From NCBI GenBank assembly GCA_963752745.1, contig CAVWAK010000008.1:1-64000 (forward strand): DNA of 64,000 nt, read 5' to 3'. The notes under the pieces were generated by a model. The model was not told where the DNA came from and did not search any database. It saw nothing but the letters and a program-made list of their open reading frames with translations. This document shows positions 26,805 to 37,010 of the stretch, one piece after another. Source of the DNA: Thiogranum sp963752745 (GTDB taxonomy: Bacteria > Pseudomonadota > Gammaproteobacteria > DSM-19610). Numbering within the stretch: the first letter of the stretch is position 1; each line of letters begins with the position of its first letter. Position numbers and translations under genes: made by a program.

Positions 26805-27602
26805 ATGAATAAATCTGTGCTGGTGGGATCAATTGGTGGTGTCGTTCTGGTGACTGGCGTGTTGTTGCTGTCAGCCGGAAACATGGGGGCTTTTTTCAGT
26901 ATCCCGGGTTTGATTGTGGTGCTGGGTGGAACGCTGGTGGCGACGCTGGTCAGCCGGCCTGTGGACGAGGTGCGGGAATTAATCGAGAGTATTCCGGCAT
27001 TGTTTCGTCCTGAAGCGTCGACAATGGAGCGCGATGTTGAACAACTGTTGAAGTTTGCGCGTCGCTACCGTGTCTGCGATGCACGTGCCGCGGAGCGGGA
27101 GCTAGCCTCGATCAGTAATCCGTTTGTGGCGACGGGTTTGCGGCAAGTGGTGGAAGGTGCCGGTCTTGAGGACCTCGGCAAATCACTGCAGTGGCGGATT
27201 GCCGGGGTGCGTAGTCAGGAAAACGGCCAGACCCAGATCCTGTATTCGATGGCTACCTTCGCACCGGCGTTCGGTATGCTGGGCACGTTGTTTGGATTGG
27301 TGCACATGCTGACGGGGCTGGGTGAGGCGGCGTTGAATGATATCGGCGCGTCCATGGCATTTGCCATGATTACTACTGTCTACGGCATTATTGCGTCGAA
27401 CCTGCTATTCAAGCCGCTGGCAATTAAACGTGAACGCCGTACTACGCAACACTTGATGCAAATGACGGCGTTGATGGAAGGTATATTGCAAATTCACCAG
27501 AAGCGTCATCCCATGTTGATCAGTGATGCGCTTGAGGCTTACTGCGCTCACTACCAGGCAACGGATTCGATGAGCAGTCCGCTGACACTGGTCAAAGCCT
27601 GA
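26805..27602 (+). CDS. motA: MotA/PomA-type stator protein
   Basis: 265 residues with four membrane segments (about 6-24, 30-50, 150-172, 185-205) and the cytoplasmic loop between segments 2 and 3, as in MotA/PomA. The conserved proline-glycine-rich stretch MATFAPAFGMLGTLFGLVHML and the following MAFAMITTVYGIIASNLLF match the pore-lining helices. It forms a cation channel with MotB that drives flagellar rotation. The motB-like gene follows 13 bp later. No flagellar or chemotaxis cluster lies nearby, so it may be an extra stator set. Proton versus sodium specificity is not determined. Confidence 0.9.
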   Translation: MNKSVLVGSIGGVVLVTGVLLLSAGNMGAFFSIPGLIVVLGGTLVATLVSRPVDEVRELIESIPALFRPEASTMERDVEQLLKFARRYRVCDARAAERELASISNPFVATGLRQVVEGAGLEDLGKSLQWRIAGVRSQENGQTQILYSMATFAPAFGMLGTLFGLVHMLTGLGEAALNDIGASMAFAMITTVYGIIASNLLFKPLAIKRERRTTQHLMQMTALMEGILQIHQKRHPMLISDALEAYCAHYQATDSMSSPLTLVKA

Positions 27603-27615
27603 GCATCTGTTGGTT

Positions 27616-28674
27616 ATGAGTTTTGCCGCTGCGAAACAACTGGTTCCACCACTGAGCGGAGGTGTGTCAGTTGGAGATTCTGCTGGCTTGCCCTGGGAGG
27701 GCGGGACTGACGACTCGTTGGAAAAGCAGGAAACCTGGCTGTTAAGTTTTATTGATATCCTGGCGCTGTTGCTCACGCTGTTTGTGTTGTTACTGGCCTA
27801 TCAGGACTACAAGCCGGAATCGGGTGCTGCCGACGTTGAGTTGCCGGTTCCGCAATCGGCTCAGTTCGATCTTTCCCTGTTTACTTTTTATCCTGGCGAG
27901 ACCTTGCATGGCGACTTTAGTCATGCAGGTGCCGGCCTGTTGCCGTTGGCTGCCGAAGAGGGCTATCCAGTGGGTGGCGAGTTTGAATCTCGATCTCCAG
28001 AGCCTGTTGTAGCGACTGAGCCAGTCAGTAAGGAGTCGCTAACCGACGAGCTGCCCGAAGAATTGTCAGCCACAGCGAAATCAGTCGCTGGTAACCAGGC
28101 TACAAATCCACTCGAGCCAGAGGTGCTGGAAGACAGCGGGCAGATTGAAGCCGGGCCGCCGACAGTGTTTGCTGCTGAAGAGCCGGTTGAAGAGTTCCCG
28201 GAGATAGAGGGACCTTTATTGCCGACGCCTGCAGAGATCATTCATCACGCATTTTCACAAACTCCGTTGCAGAACCACGTGGAACTGTTGAACCGCGCGG
28301 GCGCGGTGAGTATCGAGATCAGCGACAACATCCTGTTCGGATTAGCCAGCGCCGCGCTGTCACCAGAAGGCCGGCAGTTACTCAACGAGCTGGCAGTGGT
28401 CCTGGGTACGTTGCCCTATGAGCTGTCAGTTGAGGGTCACACCGACAATGTACCGATCAGCTCCAGCCGGTTCCCGTCGAACTGGGAATTGTCTTCGGCG
28501 CGCGCGGCTATGGCGACGCGTGCATTGATTGAGCAGGGCATTGCTGCAGACAGGCTCCGTGCTGTTGGCTACGGCGATACCCGGCCGTTGATGGATAATC
28601 TTACTTCAGAAGGTAGAGCGAAAAATCGTCGTGTGTCTTTTGTACTACACGTCGAGGAGTCGTTGACAGACTAA
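27616..28674 (+). CDS. motB: MotB-type stator protein with OmpA-like domain
   Basis: About 352 residues. A single membrane helix near residues 40-60 (WLLSFIDILALLLTLFVLLLA) carries the aspartate that binds the driving ion. A long acidic, Pro/Glu-rich linker (about 70-205) follows, and then the OmpA/MotB peptidoglycan-binding domain (about 215-350) with VEGHTDNVPISSSRFPSNWELSSARA and VGYGDTRP. The N-terminal cytoplasmic part and linker are longer than in E. coli MotB. The ATG at 27616 is preferred; a TTG two codons upstream is possible. It pairs with the preceding motA-like gene. Confidence 0.88.
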   Translation: MSFAAAKQLVPPLSGGVSVGDSAGLPWEGGTDDSLEKQETWLLSFIDILALLLTLFVLLLAYQDYKPESGAADVELPVPQSAQFDLSLFTFYPGETLHGDFSHAGAGLLPLAAEEGYPVGGEFESRSPEPVVATEPVSKESLTDELPEELSATAKSVAGNQATNPLEPEVLEDSGQIEAGPPTVFAAEEPVEEFPEIEGPLLPTPAEIIHHAFSQTPLQNHVELLNRAGAVSIEISDNILFGLASAALSPEGRQLLNELAVVLGTLPYELSVEGHTDNVPISSSRFPSNWELSSARAAMATRALIEQGIAADRLRAVGYGDTRPLMDNLTSEGRAKNRRVSFVLHVEESLTD

Positions 28675-28758
28675 AATGCTCATAAAAATATGAGAATAGT
28701 TCAGTAACCCTATAATTTTATTAATATACGTGTAGTTATTTCGGTGTAGTGCCCTGGA

Positions 28759-29148
28759 TCAGGGTAACTCGACTTTCTCCGGGGTCTTCCAGTCGCTGGC
28801 GCGATGTTCGACAACAACCGTTGTATAAACGCCGCCCCGCACATTGAACTCGGCCGTCAGGCGCATGAATCGCGGTGAGCAGACCTCCACCAGCTTGTTG
28901 AGAATCTGGTTGGTGACGTCTTCGTGAAAAGCGCCTTCATCCCGGAATGACCAGATATACATTTTCAGCGCCTTCAGCTCTACACAGCGCTGCCCGGGCA
29001 CATACTCCAGTTCGAGTTCAGCAAAATCCGGTTGACCGGTCTTCGGGCACAGGCAGGTAAATTCCGGCATGCGGATGCGAATGGTGTAATCGCGGTCCGG
29101 TTGCGGATTGTCAAACGTTTCGAGTTCTTTGCTGGGGCTGGTCGACAT
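28759..29148 (-). CDS. queF: NADPH-dependent 7-cyano-7-deazaguanine reductase (short form)
   Basis: 129 residues from ATG 29148. QueF reduces preQ0 to preQ1 in queuosine synthesis. The nucleophilic cysteine is in FTCLCPKTGQPDFA, followed by the ELKALKMYIWSFRDEGAFHED motif that binds NADPH and substrate. The length matches the unimodular YkvM-like type rather than the 280-residue E. coli form. The chosen ATG begins MSTSPSKELETF, with 12 less family-like residues upstream if a longer start were used. It is divergent from smc. Confidence 0.95.
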   Translation of the reverse strand: MSTSPSKELETFDNPQPDRDYTIRIRMPEFTCLCPKTGQPDFAELELEYVPGQRCVELKALKMYIWSFRDEGAFHEDVTNQILNKLVEVCSPRFMRLTAEFNVRGGVYTTVVVEHRASDWKTPEKVELP

Positions 29149-29424
29149 GCGCGCACCATACCTGAGAGGGTTCAAACAACACAAGTATCGTGGGAACAGG
29201 TGCTTGGCAAGGTAAGTTCAGGTTTCGCTGCAGACTGTTGCGACAGCTCCGGTTGAGAACTCCGTTGTGAAATATGAAGTTTCACAAGCGGAGCGTGTTC
29301 CGGGCTTTATTTATAGGGGAATGTGGCTTTCGCCTCAGTCGGCCGCTGGTGAAAAAATAGACAGTTTTGATCCTTATGTGAAACGATGCTTGTCACCGGC
29401 TGGAGGTATCGGTATCTTTCGCCA

Positions 29425-32400
29425 ATGCGGCTAAGCAAGCTCAAACTGTCCGGTTTTAAATCGTTCGTTGATCCTACCACTGTCCTGTTCCCGTCTTCAC
29501 TCACAGGTGTTGTCGGACCGAACGGCTGTGGCAAATCCAACGTCATTGATGCAGTGCGCTGGGTGATGGGCGAGTCATCCGCCAAGCACCTGCGCGGTGA
29601 CTCCATGGCGGACGTCATCTTCAATGGTTCGACGTCGCGCAAGCCGGTCGCCCAGGCCTCGGTGGAATTGATTTTTGATAACGCCGAAGGGGCTGTGGGT
29701 GGTCAATATGCCAACTACAATGAGATTGCCATCCGCCGGCAGGTGTCGCGCGATGGTCAGTCCGCCTACTTTCTGAACGGCACCCGCTGTCGCCGACGCG
29801 ATATCACCGACATATTCCTCGGTACCGGTCTTGGGCCGCGCAGCTATTCGATTATTGAGCAGGGTATGATTTCCCGCCTGATTGAGGCCAAGCCGGAAGA
29901 GTTGCGTACCTTCCTGGAAGAAGCTGCTGGCATCTCCAAGTACAAGGAACGCCGCCGCGAAACCGAAAACCGGATCCGTCATACGCGTGAAAACCTTTCA
30001 CGTTTGAATGACTTGAGAGAGGAAATTGAGAAACAGCTGGAGAAGTTGAAGCGCCAGGCAAAGACGGCGGAACGCTTCAAGGAGCTGCGCGAACAGGAGC
30101 GCCGTGTAAAGGCTGAACTCCTGACGTTGCGTTACCAGGGCTTGCATGAAGAAAGTGCCGACCGGCGCAAGCAAATCTCCGAAAAAGAAACCCGGCTGGA
30201 AGCCATCACCGCAGCATTACGCGCTGTCGAATCCGCCCTGGAGAAAGGGCGCGCCGAGCATATTGAGCTGTCGGATCGATTCAACGAAGTTCAGGGGCGT
30301 TACTACCAACTGGGTGCCGAGGTTGCGCGTGTCGAGCAGGCAATTCAGCATGGCAAGGAAACCCGCCAGAACCAGCAGGAAGAGCTGGAAAAGACCGAGC
30401 AGGCCTGGAACGAAGTTCAGGCGCACATTAAGTTTGACGGTCAACGCCTTGAAGTACTTGCAAAAGAGCTGACTGAAAGCGAGCCAGCCAAGGCCGAGAC
30501 CCGCGCTAAGGCCGACGCATCCCGAGAATCACGCGAGACCGCAGAGCAGGCAATGCAGGCCTGGCAGACGGACTGGGATGCTTTCAACACCCGCACCAAC
30601 GAGGCGTCGCAGACAGCCCAGGTAGAGCGTACCCGGATTGATCACCTGGATCGTCAGCTGACCCAGCTGGGCGAGCGTCAGGAACGTATTGCCCGTGAGC
30701 AGGCACAGCTCGACAGTCAGAAGCTGGAGCAGGAAATCACCGAGCTCGAGAAGCTGGCAGAAGAGCGTCAGCTGCACAGCAGCGCACTCCAGCAGGAGCT
30801 GGAACAATTACGCCAGCGCATCGATTCGCTGCGCGATTCGAGCCGCAATCACCAGCGCGAATTGCACGAGGCGCAAAATCAACAGCAGACCCTGAGCGGT
30901 CGCCTGGCGTCATTGCGGGCACTGCAGCAGGCAGCGCTGGGCGAAGGCGAGGGTGTTGTTAACCAGTGGCTGGATGCGCAGAACCTTGGCGAGGCGCCGC
31001 GTCTGGCCAAGCAGCTTGATGTAGCCGCCGGCTGGGAGCGCGCCGTAGAGACTGCGCTGGGTTCAAACCTCGAGGCCGTGTGTATCGACAGTGTCGACAG
31101 TGTTGTCGATGCACTCGAAGAACTGCAGCAGGGCAAGCTAAGCGTAATCGATACCAGTGCTTCGCCAGCAACCTTGTCATCTGGTGCAGCAACACCGCTA
31201 ACCGAAAAGGTCAGCGCGCCGTGGCCGCTTGATGGCCTGCTGGCGGGTATCTTTGTTGCGGAGTCATTGCACGAAGCATTGCAGCTAAGGAACAAGCTGG
31301 CCGCGCATGAATCGGTGATCACTCGCGATGGTCTGTGGATAGGCGGTAGCTGGCTGCGCGTTGCCCGCGATCAGGATGCGCAGTCGGGTGTTCTCGAAAG
31401 AGAAAAAGAAATCAATAAGATAGAAGAAGAACTTAAAGTCAATAAAGAGACTGTTGCAGTTCAGGAATCGGCGCTCGAGAGTTCCCGCGAGGAGCTCCAG
31501 CAAGCAGAAGCGCGTCGAGAGGAGATGCAGGTAGAGTCCAATCTGGCGCACCGTCAGTTCAGCGATGCACGCGCCCAGTTTGATGCCCGACGCACACGTC
31601 TTGAACAGATTCACAAGCGCGGCGAAGCGTTACACAAGGAAGCGGGCGAAATCAGCCAGCAGCAGGATGAAGACAACCAGGCCGCAGATGCTTCACGCAA
31701 GCACCTGCATGAAGCGCTGGCGACGCTGGACACGCTGGCCGACGAACGCGAGCAGCGTATGACAGAACGTGATCGCTTGCGCAGTGCCCTGGAGGCCGCG
31801 CGTAGCGAAGCACAGCGTGATCGCGACCGTGCACACGAACTGGAACTGCGCTACCAGTCTCAGCATACCGAACAGGAAACCACTGCGCAGAACCTGGAGC
31901 GCATGCGTGGGCAGCAAGGTCACTTGCAGCAACGCCGCGAGTCTCTGACACAGTCGCTGGCCGACAGCGAAGCACCCCTGAAAGCCATGGAAGAGGAACT
32001 CGCGGGGCAACTGCAAAAACGTCTTGCAGTTGAAGGCGAGCTGACTGGAGAGCGCCGCAAGGTCGAGAGCCTTGACCACCAGTTGCGTGAAAATGAACAG
32101 TTACGTCACGGCAAAGAGCAGGGTAGCCAGGAGCTGCGCGACTCGCTGGGCAATGACAAACTGGCCTGGCAGGAAACCAAGGTGCGCGGTGAAACCCTGC
32201 TGGAACAGATCGGCGAAAGCGGTTACGAGCTGGCGACCCTGGTTGAAGAACTTGACGAAAATGCTGATTTGGCAGCCTGGGAAGAAGAAGCCGAGCGTCT
32301 GAATAACCGTATCCAGCGCCTTGGCCCCATCAACCTGGCAGCAATCGAGGAATACGAAGAACAGTCCGAGCGTAAAGAGTACCTCGATGCCCAGCATACA

Positions 32401-32934
32401 GACGTCAGTGACGCGCTGGAAACCCTGGAAAACGCCATCCACAAGATTGACCGCGAAACACGTACCCGCTTCAAGGAAACCTACGACAAGGTGAACAGCG
32501 GTGTGCAGGCCATGTTCCCGCGGCTGTTCGGTGGCGGGCACGCCTATCTGGAAATGACCGGCGAAGACCTGCTGGATACCGGCGTGACCATCATGGCCCG
32601 TCCGCCCGGCAAACGTAACAGCACTATCCACCTGTTATCCGGTGGTGAAAAGGCGCTGACCGCAGTCGCCCTGGTGTTTGCTATATTCGAGTTGAACCCG
32701 TCACCCTTCTGTATGCTCGATGAGGTTGATGCACCACTGGATGACGCTAACGTCGCGCGTTTCTGTGAAATGGTGAAAGAAATGTCAGAGCGTGTGCAGT
32801 TCATTTTTATTACTCACAACAAGATCACCATGGACCTCTCCAACCAGCTTACTGGCGTAACCATGCACGAGCCCGGTGTATCGCGGCTGGTGGCGGTCGA
32901 CGTCGACGAAGCGGTACGGCTGGCGGCGGTCTAA
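29425..32934 (+). CDS. smc: chromosome segregation ATPase SMC
   Basis: 1169 residues, normal for bacterial SMC. The Walker A motif GPNGCGKSN is near residue 32. Two long coiled-coil arms (about 170-500 and 660-1010) flank a hinge (about 505-650). The C-terminal head has the signature LLSGGEKAL and Walker B FCMLDEVDAPLDDANV. SMC compacts and segregates chromosomes, usually with ScpAB, which is not encoded here. ATG 29425 starts the canonical MRLSKLKLSGFKSF; an in-frame start 39 bp upstream would add an unrelated tail. It begins the smc-zipA-ligA order. Many gammaproteobacteria outside the enterics have SMC here instead of MukB. Confidence 0.97.
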   Translation: MRLSKLKLSGFKSFVDPTTVLFPSSLTGVVGPNGCGKSNVIDAVRWVMGESSAKHLRGDSMADVIFNGSTSRKPVAQASVELIFDNAEGAVGGQYANYNEIAIRRQVSRDGQSAYFLNGTRCRRRDITDIFLGTGLGPRSYSIIEQGMISRLIEAKPEELRTFLEEAAGISKYKERRRETENRIRHTRENLSRLNDLREEIEKQLEKLKRQAKTAERFKELREQERRVKAELLTLRYQGLHEESADRRKQISEKETRLEAITAALRAVESALEKGRAEHIELSDRFNEVQGRYYQLGAEVARVEQAIQHGKETRQNQQEELEKTEQAWNEVQAHIKFDGQRLEVLAKELTESEPAKAETRAKADASRESRETAEQAMQAWQTDWDAFNTRTNEASQTAQVERTRIDHLDRQLTQLGERQERIAREQAQLDSQKLEQEITELEKLAEERQLHSSALQQELEQLRQRIDSLRDSSRNHQRELHEAQNQQQTLSGRLASLRALQQAALGEGEGVVNQWLDAQNLGEAPRLAKQLDVAAGWERAVETALGSNLEAVCIDSVDSVVDALEELQQGKLSVIDTSASPATLSSGAATPLTEKVSAPWPLDGLLAGIFVAESLHEALQLRNKLAAHESVITRDGLWIGGSWLRVARDQDAQSGVLEREKEINKIEEELKVNKETVAVQESALESSREELQQAEARREEMQVESNLAHRQFSDARAQFDARRTRLEQIHKRGEALHKEAGEISQQQDEDNQAADASRKHLHEALATLDTLADEREQRMTERDRLRSALEAARSEAQRDRDRAHELELRYQSQHTEQETTAQNLERMRGQQGHLQQRRESLTQSLADSEAPLKAMEEELAGQLQKRLAVEGELTGERRKVESLDHQLRENEQLRHGKEQGSQELRDSLGNDKLAWQETKVRGETLLEQIGESGYELATLVEELDENADLAAWEEEAERLNNRIQRLGPINLAAIEEYEEQSERKEYLDAQHTDVSDALETLENAIHKIDRETRTRFKETYDKVNSGVQAMFPRLFGGGHAYLEMTGEDLLDTGVTIMARPPGKRNSTIHLLSGGEKALTAVALVFAIFELNPSPFCMLDEVDAPLDDANVARFCEMVKEMSERVQFIFITHNKITMDLSNQLTGVTMHEPGVSRLVAVDVDEAVRLAAV

Positions 32935-32943
32935 CAAGAGCAA

Positions 32944-33609
32944 ATGGACACTCTTCGCCTGATCCTGCTGCTGTCCGGCGCCGGGGTCGTTGCCGCGGTC
33001 TACGCCTGGACCCGTTTTAATTCCCTGAAAAAAAAGTCAGCGCATCGAACCGGGCCGGTTAGCAGCGGCCGCGCCACCGACGAGCCAGACGATGCGGCGA
33101 TACAGCAAGAGCTGGAACGCATGCAAAATGTCATGAACGGGGAGGAATCGCCTGCAGTCCAAAGCACTCCAGGGTTGCAGGAAGCACGTATTATTATTAT
33201 TTCTATCGTTGCGGCAGATGACCAGCTGTTCAGTGGTGACGCCTTGCAGAAAGCGTTCGAAAAAAACGATCTGCAACATGGTGACAAGGGGATTTTTCAT
33301 CGTCTTGTGCGGCGCAACAGTATCGACGAGCCGGTGTTCAGCCTGGCCAATATGGTTAAACCCGGTGATTTTGGCAATGGCGATCTGCGCGGTTTTTCCA
33401 CACCCGGCGTCACCCTGTTTCTGGAATTGCCAGGACCCGTTGAGAGTATTGAAGCCTTTGACGACTTTGTGCAAACAGCGGAACGCCTTGCTGTTGAGCT
33501 GGGTGGTCAGTTACATGACCGGAAACACTGCGTCATTACTCACCAGGCACTGATGCAGATGCGAGAACAGCTCGCGGAATCCTTACTGAATACTCGCGCC
33601 GTATCCTGA
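32944..33609 (+). CDS. zipA: cell division protein ZipA
   Basis: 221 residues. The N-terminal helix (about 3-22) anchors it in the inner membrane with the rest in the cytoplasm. A short charged linker leads to the C-terminal FtsZ-binding domain (about 80-215), with ARIIIISIVAADDQLFSGDAL and FHRLVRRNSIDEPVFSLANMVKPGDF. ZipA tethers FtsZ to the membrane at division. The linker is far shorter than in E. coli (328 residues), common outside enterics. Its TGA overlaps the ligA ATG by one base, and smc ends 9 bp upstream. Confidence 0.94.
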   Translation: MDTLRLILLLSGAGVVAAVYAWTRFNSLKKKSAHRTGPVSSGRATDEPDDAAIQQELERMQNVMNGEESPAVQSTPGLQEARIIIISIVAADDQLFSGDALQKAFEKNDLQHGDKGIFHRLVRRNSIDEPVFSLANMVKPGDFGNGDLRGFSTPGVTLFLELPGPVESIEAFDDFVQTAERLAVELGGQLHDRKHCVITHQALMQMREQLAESLLNTRAVS

Positions 33610-35630
33610 TGCAACAGGGTGGCAATGTGAAACCCGCCGAGCGTGCGGAACAGCTGCGTGAACAAATCCGGTTTCACAACTACCGCTATTACGTGCTCGA
33701 TGATCCGCAGGTGCCGGATGCAGAGTACGATCGCCTGCTACGTGAATTGCAGGCACTCGAAGCCGAACATCCGGACCTGGTTAGCGCTGATTCACCTACC
33801 CAGCGTGTCGGTGCCAATCCTTTAAGCGCATTCGGTGAAGTCAAACACGAAGTACCGATGCTTTCGCTGGACAATGCCTTCGATGACAACGAAGTTGGCG
33901 AGTTCGACCGGCGTGTCCGTGAAAAGCTTGAAGTTGAAACAGTCGACTACACCGCGGAGCCCAAGCTGGACGGCCTGGCTGTCAGCCTGCTTTATGAAGA
34001 TGGCGTACTGGTACGCGGCGCCACGCGCGGCGACGGCAGCAGTGGCGAGGATATAACCCAGAATGTGCGGACTATTCAGTCCATTCCCCTGAAGTTACTC
34101 GGCCAGGGCTACCCCAAACGACTGGAAGTGCGTGGCGAAGTGTTTATATCGCACGCCGGTTTTGCAGCGCTGAATGAACATCAGCAGGCACAGGAACAAA
34201 AGCTCTTTGCCAACCCGCGTAATGCCGCCGCCGGCAGTCTGCGCCAGCTCGACTCACGCATTACCGCGCAGCGTCCACTGGAAATTTACTGTTACGGAAT
34301 CGGTCTGGTAGAAGGCGGCCAACTGCCCGACAGCCATAGCGGCATACTGAAGCAATTACGTGACTGGGGGCTGAGGGTATATGCGGGTATTGAAAAGGTC
34401 ACGGGTCTTGCAGGCTGCGTCGGGTATTATAAAAAACTGGGCGAGCAACGCAGCAGCCTGCCTTTCGATATCGATGGCGTCGTCTTCAAAGTCGACCGCC
34501 TGGATTATCAACAACGGATGGGCTTTGTATCACGGGCACCGCGTTGGGCAATTGCGCGCAAATTCCCGGCGCAGGAAGAGCTAACCACTGTGCTCGACAT
34601 CGACGTGCAGGTTGGTCGCACGGGTGCAATTACACCAGTGGCGCGCCTTGAGCCGGTATTTGTCGGTGGCGTCACCGTGACCAATGCGACCCTGCACAAC
34701 GAAGATGAAGTGCGTCGCAAGGATGTGCGTGTCGGTGATACTGTGATTGTTCGAAGGGCAGGGGACGTTATCCCGGAAGTGGCCTCGGTCGTAAAAGAGC
34801 GCCGGCCCAGGGGCGCGCGTGCGTTTATTATGCCGACGGTTTGTCCGGTATGTGGTTCCGACGTGGAAAAAGTCGAAGGTGAAGCGGTGACCCGTTGTAC
34901 CGGTGGTCTTTACTGCGAGGCTCAGCGTAAGGAGGCTATCAAACATTTTGCTTCACGCCGCGCCATGGATATCGAGGGACTGGGCGACAAACTGGTGGAG
35001 CAGCTGGTTGATCAGCAGCTGATTGATGATGTTGCCGGATTGTACTCGCTGGATGCCGAAGCTCTGGCAGGCATGGAGCGTATGGGCGAGAAATCAGCTA
35101 CGAATCTGATTGCCGCTCTGGAGAAAAGCAAAGAAACTACGCTCGACAGATTTCTGTATGCACTGGGTATTCGCGAAGTGGGCGATGCTACCGCTCGATC
35201 GCTGGCCCAGGCTTTCGGTGATCTGGATGCATTGATGCAAGCCGATGAAGCACAGCTGGAAGCAGTCCGTGATATCGGTCCCGTGGTCGCTGCTCATATT
35301 GCGCATTTCTTCAGGCAACCACATAACCTTGACGTTATCGACAGCCTGCGCAATGTTGCCGGAGTTCACTGGCCTGCAATCGATGTGGTGCAGAATCAGC
35401 CGCTTGCCGGCCAGACTTTTGTGCTTACGGGAACGCTTTCCGGTATGACTCGCGACGAGGCCAAACTGCGCCTGCAGGCATTGGGTGCCAAGGTGTCGGG
35501 CAGTGTTTCCGGCAAGACCAGCGCAGTGGTTGCAGGTGAAAAAGCCGGTTCAAAGCTAACCAGGGCGGAGAGCCTCGGTGTGCGGGTTATAAGTGAAGAT
35601 GAACTTGTGGAGTTACTGGACAGTCACTAA
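33609..35630 (+). CDS. ligA: NAD+-dependent DNA ligase LigA
   Basis: 673 residues, full length. LigA seals nicks in DNA using NAD+. Order: domain Ia with YxxxD elements for NMN, the adenylation domain with the active lysine at residue 119 (EPKLDGLAV), an OB fold, a four-cysteine zinc finger (CPVCG and CTGGLYCEAQ), helix-hairpin-helix repeats, and a C-terminal BRCT domain (about 595-673, GQTFVLTGTLSGMTRDEA). It overlaps the zipA stop by one base. No oddities. Confidence 0.98.
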   Translation: MQQGGNVKPAERAEQLREQIRFHNYRYYVLDDPQVPDAEYDRLLRELQALEAEHPDLVSADSPTQRVGANPLSAFGEVKHEVPMLSLDNAFDDNEVGEFDRRVREKLEVETVDYTAEPKLDGLAVSLLYEDGVLVRGATRGDGSSGEDITQNVRTIQSIPLKLLGQGYPKRLEVRGEVFISHAGFAALNEHQQAQEQKLFANPRNAAAGSLRQLDSRITAQRPLEIYCYGIGLVEGGQLPDSHSGILKQLRDWGLRVYAGIEKVTGLAGCVGYYKKLGEQRSSLPFDIDGVVFKVDRLDYQQRMGFVSRAPRWAIARKFPAQEELTTVLDIDVQVGRTGAITPVARLEPVFVGGVTVTNATLHNEDEVRRKDVRVGDTVIVRRAGDVIPEVASVVKERRPRGARAFIMPTVCPVCGSDVEKVEGEAVTRCTGGLYCEAQRKEAIKHFASRRAMDIEGLGDKLVEQLVDQQLIDDVAGLYSLDAEALAGMERMGEKSATNLIAALEKSKETTLDRFLYALGIREVGDATARSLAQAFGDLDALMQADEAQLEAVRDIGPVVAAHIAHFFRQPHNLDVIDSLRNVAGVHWPAIDVVQNQPLAGQTFVLTGTLSGMTRDEAKLRLQALGAKVSGSVSGKTSAVVAGEKAGSKLTRAESLGVRVISEDELVELLDSH

Positions 35631-35778
35631 CAAAGCATTCAGGCCCTCTGGCAGAGTAATGGCAGGTTCACTTAAAAACCTTATGTTTGAAAAAGTCAGT
35701 ACTTTTCTTGTTAAAAATAGCGTATTTTTAGCCCACAAAAGTCCCGGGTAATCTCAAGTCAGGAAAGGGGAGTTTAAA

Positions 35779-36201
35779 ATGAACTATAAGAAACTGTTTA
35801 TTACAGCGGTTGTTTTGTCCTTCCAGAGCGCGGCTGTATTTGCCGGTGATGCGCTGATATCAGCCGATTATTTACAAGGCACGTGGGCGTTGGACGGCAA
35901 GGAGGGCTGCGCATCCGCTACATCCAAGTACGTACTGTTTCGAAACAATGGCACTGTAGAAGTGGGGCGAGGCGACCAGGTCACCCGTGTCGGGTTCTGG
36001 AAAATCACCAGCGACAATACCATCGTTGGACATACCCTGACTGCACCCACACATCACGAAGACTACCATCCCTTTTTTCGTGACAGCTATCGCTATGAGT
36101 ACATGTCCCCCCAGGTTGTAAGCACGGAACAGGATGCATTTTCGGTCACTATAGGATCGGACCTGGAGAGAAAAACGGTCACACTGACCCGGTGCCCATG
36201 A
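35779..36201 (+). CDS. small secreted protein of unknown function
   Basis: 140 residues. A clear signal peptide (about 1-22, MNYKKLFITAVVLSFQSAAV, cleavage after FAG or thereabouts) precedes a mature domain rich in beta structure: LQGTWALDGKEGC, YVLFRNNGTVEVG and VGFWKITSDNTIVGHTL. The two cysteines (in EGC and the terminal RCP) could pair in the periplasm. The layout recalls small lipocalin-like or DUF-type periplasmic domains, but I do not recognise a family. The ATG follows AGGAAAGGGGAG, a good ribosome-binding site. It is the last intact gene before the frameshifted kinase. Confidence 0.75.
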   Translation: MNYKKLFITAVVLSFQSAAVFAGDALISADYLQGTWALDGKEGCASATSKYVLFRNNGTVEVGRGDQVTRVGFWKITSDNTIVGHTLTAPTHHEDYHPFFRDSYRYEYMSPQVVSTEQDAFSVTIGSDLERKTVTLTRCP

Positions 36202-36245
36202 TTAATGCGGGTTAGCAATAACGTCCAGGCTCATAGACCTTGCAC

Positions 36246-37010
36246 ATGAACTGCAGTCTGAACCTGGCACGGATTGCAGGCGTCCTGTCACTGGCCCTTG
36301 GCGCCATCGTGCTGCTGGGCTGGTACCTGCACGAGCCTGCATTAATCCAGGTCAACCCGGCCTTCGTTCCCATGCAGTACAACACGGCGCTTGGCTTTGC
36401 GCTGGGTGGGCTCGCGCTGATGGGGCTTGCCTGGCACTGGCCACGTATTGCCTGGGTAACCGGTGTTATTGTGCTGCTGACCGGAGGGCTCACGCTGATC
36501 GAGTACGGCTTCGGGGTTGACCTGCACATCGACCAGTTGTTCATGGAACACTATATCGATCTCAAGACCTCCAACCCGGGACGCATGGCGCCCAATACGG
36601 CGCTTTGTTTCAGCCTGACCGGCCTGACGGTACTGCTCACCAACATGTTCCGCGGTCGCGCCCGTATTACATCGTGGACCGCCACGCTGGGCGCTCTCAT
36701 TATCAGTCTCGGCGTTACCGCGCTGGCCGGCTACATGATCGGTGTGGAAGGCGCCTATGGCTGGGGGCATATGACCCGGATGGCGATCCACACGGCCGCG
36801 GGTTTCATTATTCTGGGGAGCGGTTTCGTTGCGCTGGCCTGGACAGGGTACCGGCTAATGTCTCCCGATGAACCATTGCCGCACTGGGTGCCACAGGTTA
36901 TCGGTATCACCGGACTCACCATCACGTTCGCGATGTGGCAGGCTTTGTCTGCGCAGGAACAGCGCATGGTCAGCGAGATGGGGGCCGAGTGCGGCAAACT
37001 TTTCCGATGA
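36246..37010 (+). pseudogene. segment 1 of broken kinase: multi-pass membrane sensor
   Basis: About 250 residues with six or seven hydrophobic helices (for example IAGVLSLALGAIVLLGWYL and VTGVIVLLTGGLTLIEYGFG) before the frame is lost. It resembles MASE-type membrane sensor modules found ahead of kinases. The next frame continues with another two helices (FGILLTFALAYRA, IYAPYIVIALGALLAASLY). Confidence 0.7.
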
